A stretch of DNA of 64,000 nucleotides from Branchiostoma belcheri (lineage: Eukaryota > Chordata > Leptocardii > Amphioxiformes > Branchiostomatidae). The stretch is from assembly GCF_001625305.1 (NCBI RefSeq), contig NW_017804365.1, positions 642,414 to 706,413 of the forward strand, read 5' to 3'. Every line of letters begins with the position of its first letter. Position 1 is the stretch's first letter. The translations under genes and the position numbers were made by a program. The notes beneath the pieces are model-generated. The model saw only the letters and a list, made by a program, of their open reading frames with translations, was not told where the DNA came from and made no database searches. Positions 62,643 through 64,000 of the stretch are shown in pieces.

Positions 62643-64000
62643 GTAAGGACAACCCCACACATGACTCACCTCTCTGGGTAGCGCTGCGTATCTAAACCCA
62701 CATTTAGGTTCAGGTACGGATTGAAGTCAGTTCCGGACTCGTAATTCCGGACCTAAACCCATGGCATATACAAAATTGCATGTTGGCAATGTTGTCTGGG
62801 TAAAACTGTGGCCACATAACATGGAGGCTGACACTAGATGATGCCTGATAGCAATATTTTCTTCCTTTACAGCACAGATCTTGCGATGTATGGAAAGTGT
62901 AAAATTTGCGCGTGAAAAATAAAAGTCCCTGAAATAAAGTGTATGTCAGTAAATATGCAGTACCAAATTCTTATGCAGTAAAATGTAATCCTGTGGTATA
63001 ATTTTCCATTTGTGAATCAAAATTTTTTGGGAAATTTTAAGTCCCTTGGGAATAGGTTAATTTGCATATTTTCCATGAAATCTTAACATTTGAAAATCAC
63101 TTGAATTTGTAAGAAATACATGGAAAAGTTACCAGTAAAGGTTTAGGATGGTAACTAAAATGTAACAATCTGAAGCTTTTCTCCATTCTAGAAGCTTGCT
63201 TTCATATTTTAGCAAATTCTTTCACGCGCAAATTTCAAATGACGGAAAGACAGAACACTTCACCCACTTCTACCAGATAAGGTATCAGTACTACTACAGT
63301 TACTACAGAGTCAGAGAGATCTGCATTGACAAATCTAACCTTTAGCTAGAAGTGTCGGTACACCATAGACTTGAGTACAGTACTTCAAGTCTTAACTTGA
63401 ACAGGTAACTGCAGGTGACAGACCTTCTTAGATATTGTGCGATTTCCTGCAATCGTCAGCTGTATTGGATCAGTGGCCACTACAGATCTGTTGACCCCAT
63501 TCCCCACTGTACTTAGTCCCTATTTGTTTGTTTAGGGATACATACCAAATCGGTGATAAGGATATGGTAATAGTCTTTAGTCTCTAGTATTAGCATACTG
63601 CATTCACAAGTTAGCTTGGAAAATGATTGAATTAAGACCTTTATTGTACACACATACCCACTGGGTTAAGTACAGGTCATAGCAAAGATATAGTTTGCAT
63701 ATCACTTCGCATATAAAATTTTACGTAGAATTCAGTTAGAATATATTATATTTGTGATAGACTTTAACCAAGAGTTGTATTTGTTCCGCATATCAGAAAC
63801 AACCAAAACGATTATAACAGCAGTAAAATTTTCAGTAGCAGTAAAATTTCATATATCTGTGAAATATGTGTACCGACGTATAATATAAGGACTTAAAATG
63901 ACTTAAAACAAAGGTTCAAACAAACAATATTTAATATTACACACAGTTTTTGTGACAGAATATGTAAAATTATAACCTAAGAGAAAAGCAATTTTCAAGA
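62643..64000 (+). other. CCDC88 intron 3, start
   Basis: Follows the GTAAGG donor of exon 3 and runs off the window. No exon or structured repeat recognised; 62900-63250 is AT-rich unique-looking sequence. Confidence 0.5.

Overview
The window reads as nuclear DNA of a cephalochordate (amphioxus, Branchiostoma-like). The reasons are: intron-rich chordate-type genes with GT-AG introns; a secreted EGF/C-type-lectin protein built entirely from phase-1 exons; an intronless leucine-rich-repeat receptor with a long repetitive tail; a deuterostome macro-domain enzyme; and a head-to-head CFAP36/CCDC88 pair that, from memory, is also adjacent in vertebrates. Small non-autonomous mobile elements are very dense. 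The species cannot be told from the sequence alone. There is one 20-N assembly gap (58620-58639).

Layout. 995-8894 (+): ten-exon secreted protein with an unfamiliar 125-residue Cys-rich module, EGF modules, a CTLD and two short 4-Cys modules. 10684-12756 (-): LRR transmembrane receptor. 13600-18100: mobile-element debris. 18400-19290 (-): decayed TRAF MATH-domain sequence carrying five tandem copies of one exon segment. 19768-23883 (-): small six-exon coiled-coil protein that I do not recognise. 23884-30155: no gene I can support; it holds two copies of a TIR element (one carrying a dated insertion) and clusters of CAGCACTGG/CCAGTGCTG hairpins. 30156-37422 (+): MACROD-type ADP-ribose hydrolase with a mitochondrial-like N-terminus and an acidic tail. 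37423-43871: repeats only. 43872-53582 (-): complete ten-exon CFAP36. 54434-62642 (+): the first three exons of a CCDC88 (Girdin/Daple) gene, which continues beyond the window.

The most interesting material lies in how mobile DNA meets genes. A 256-bp element with a perfect 9-bp target duplication has duplicated the 5' splice site of CFAP36 exon 8. Two more elements begin within 5-10 bp of other splice donors. A third supplies the only close poly(A) signal of CFAP36. A short retroposed family with 12-14-bp target duplications and foldback 5' ends carries motifs that resemble the hammerhead ribozymes of Penelope-like elements. Nested and filled/empty insertion pairs allow relative dating. The genes otherwise look functionally unrelated, except that the CFAP36/CCDC88 pair shares an upstream region of about 850 bp. 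Exon boundaries were read by eye from splice consensus, frame continuity and family resemblance; no search was run.
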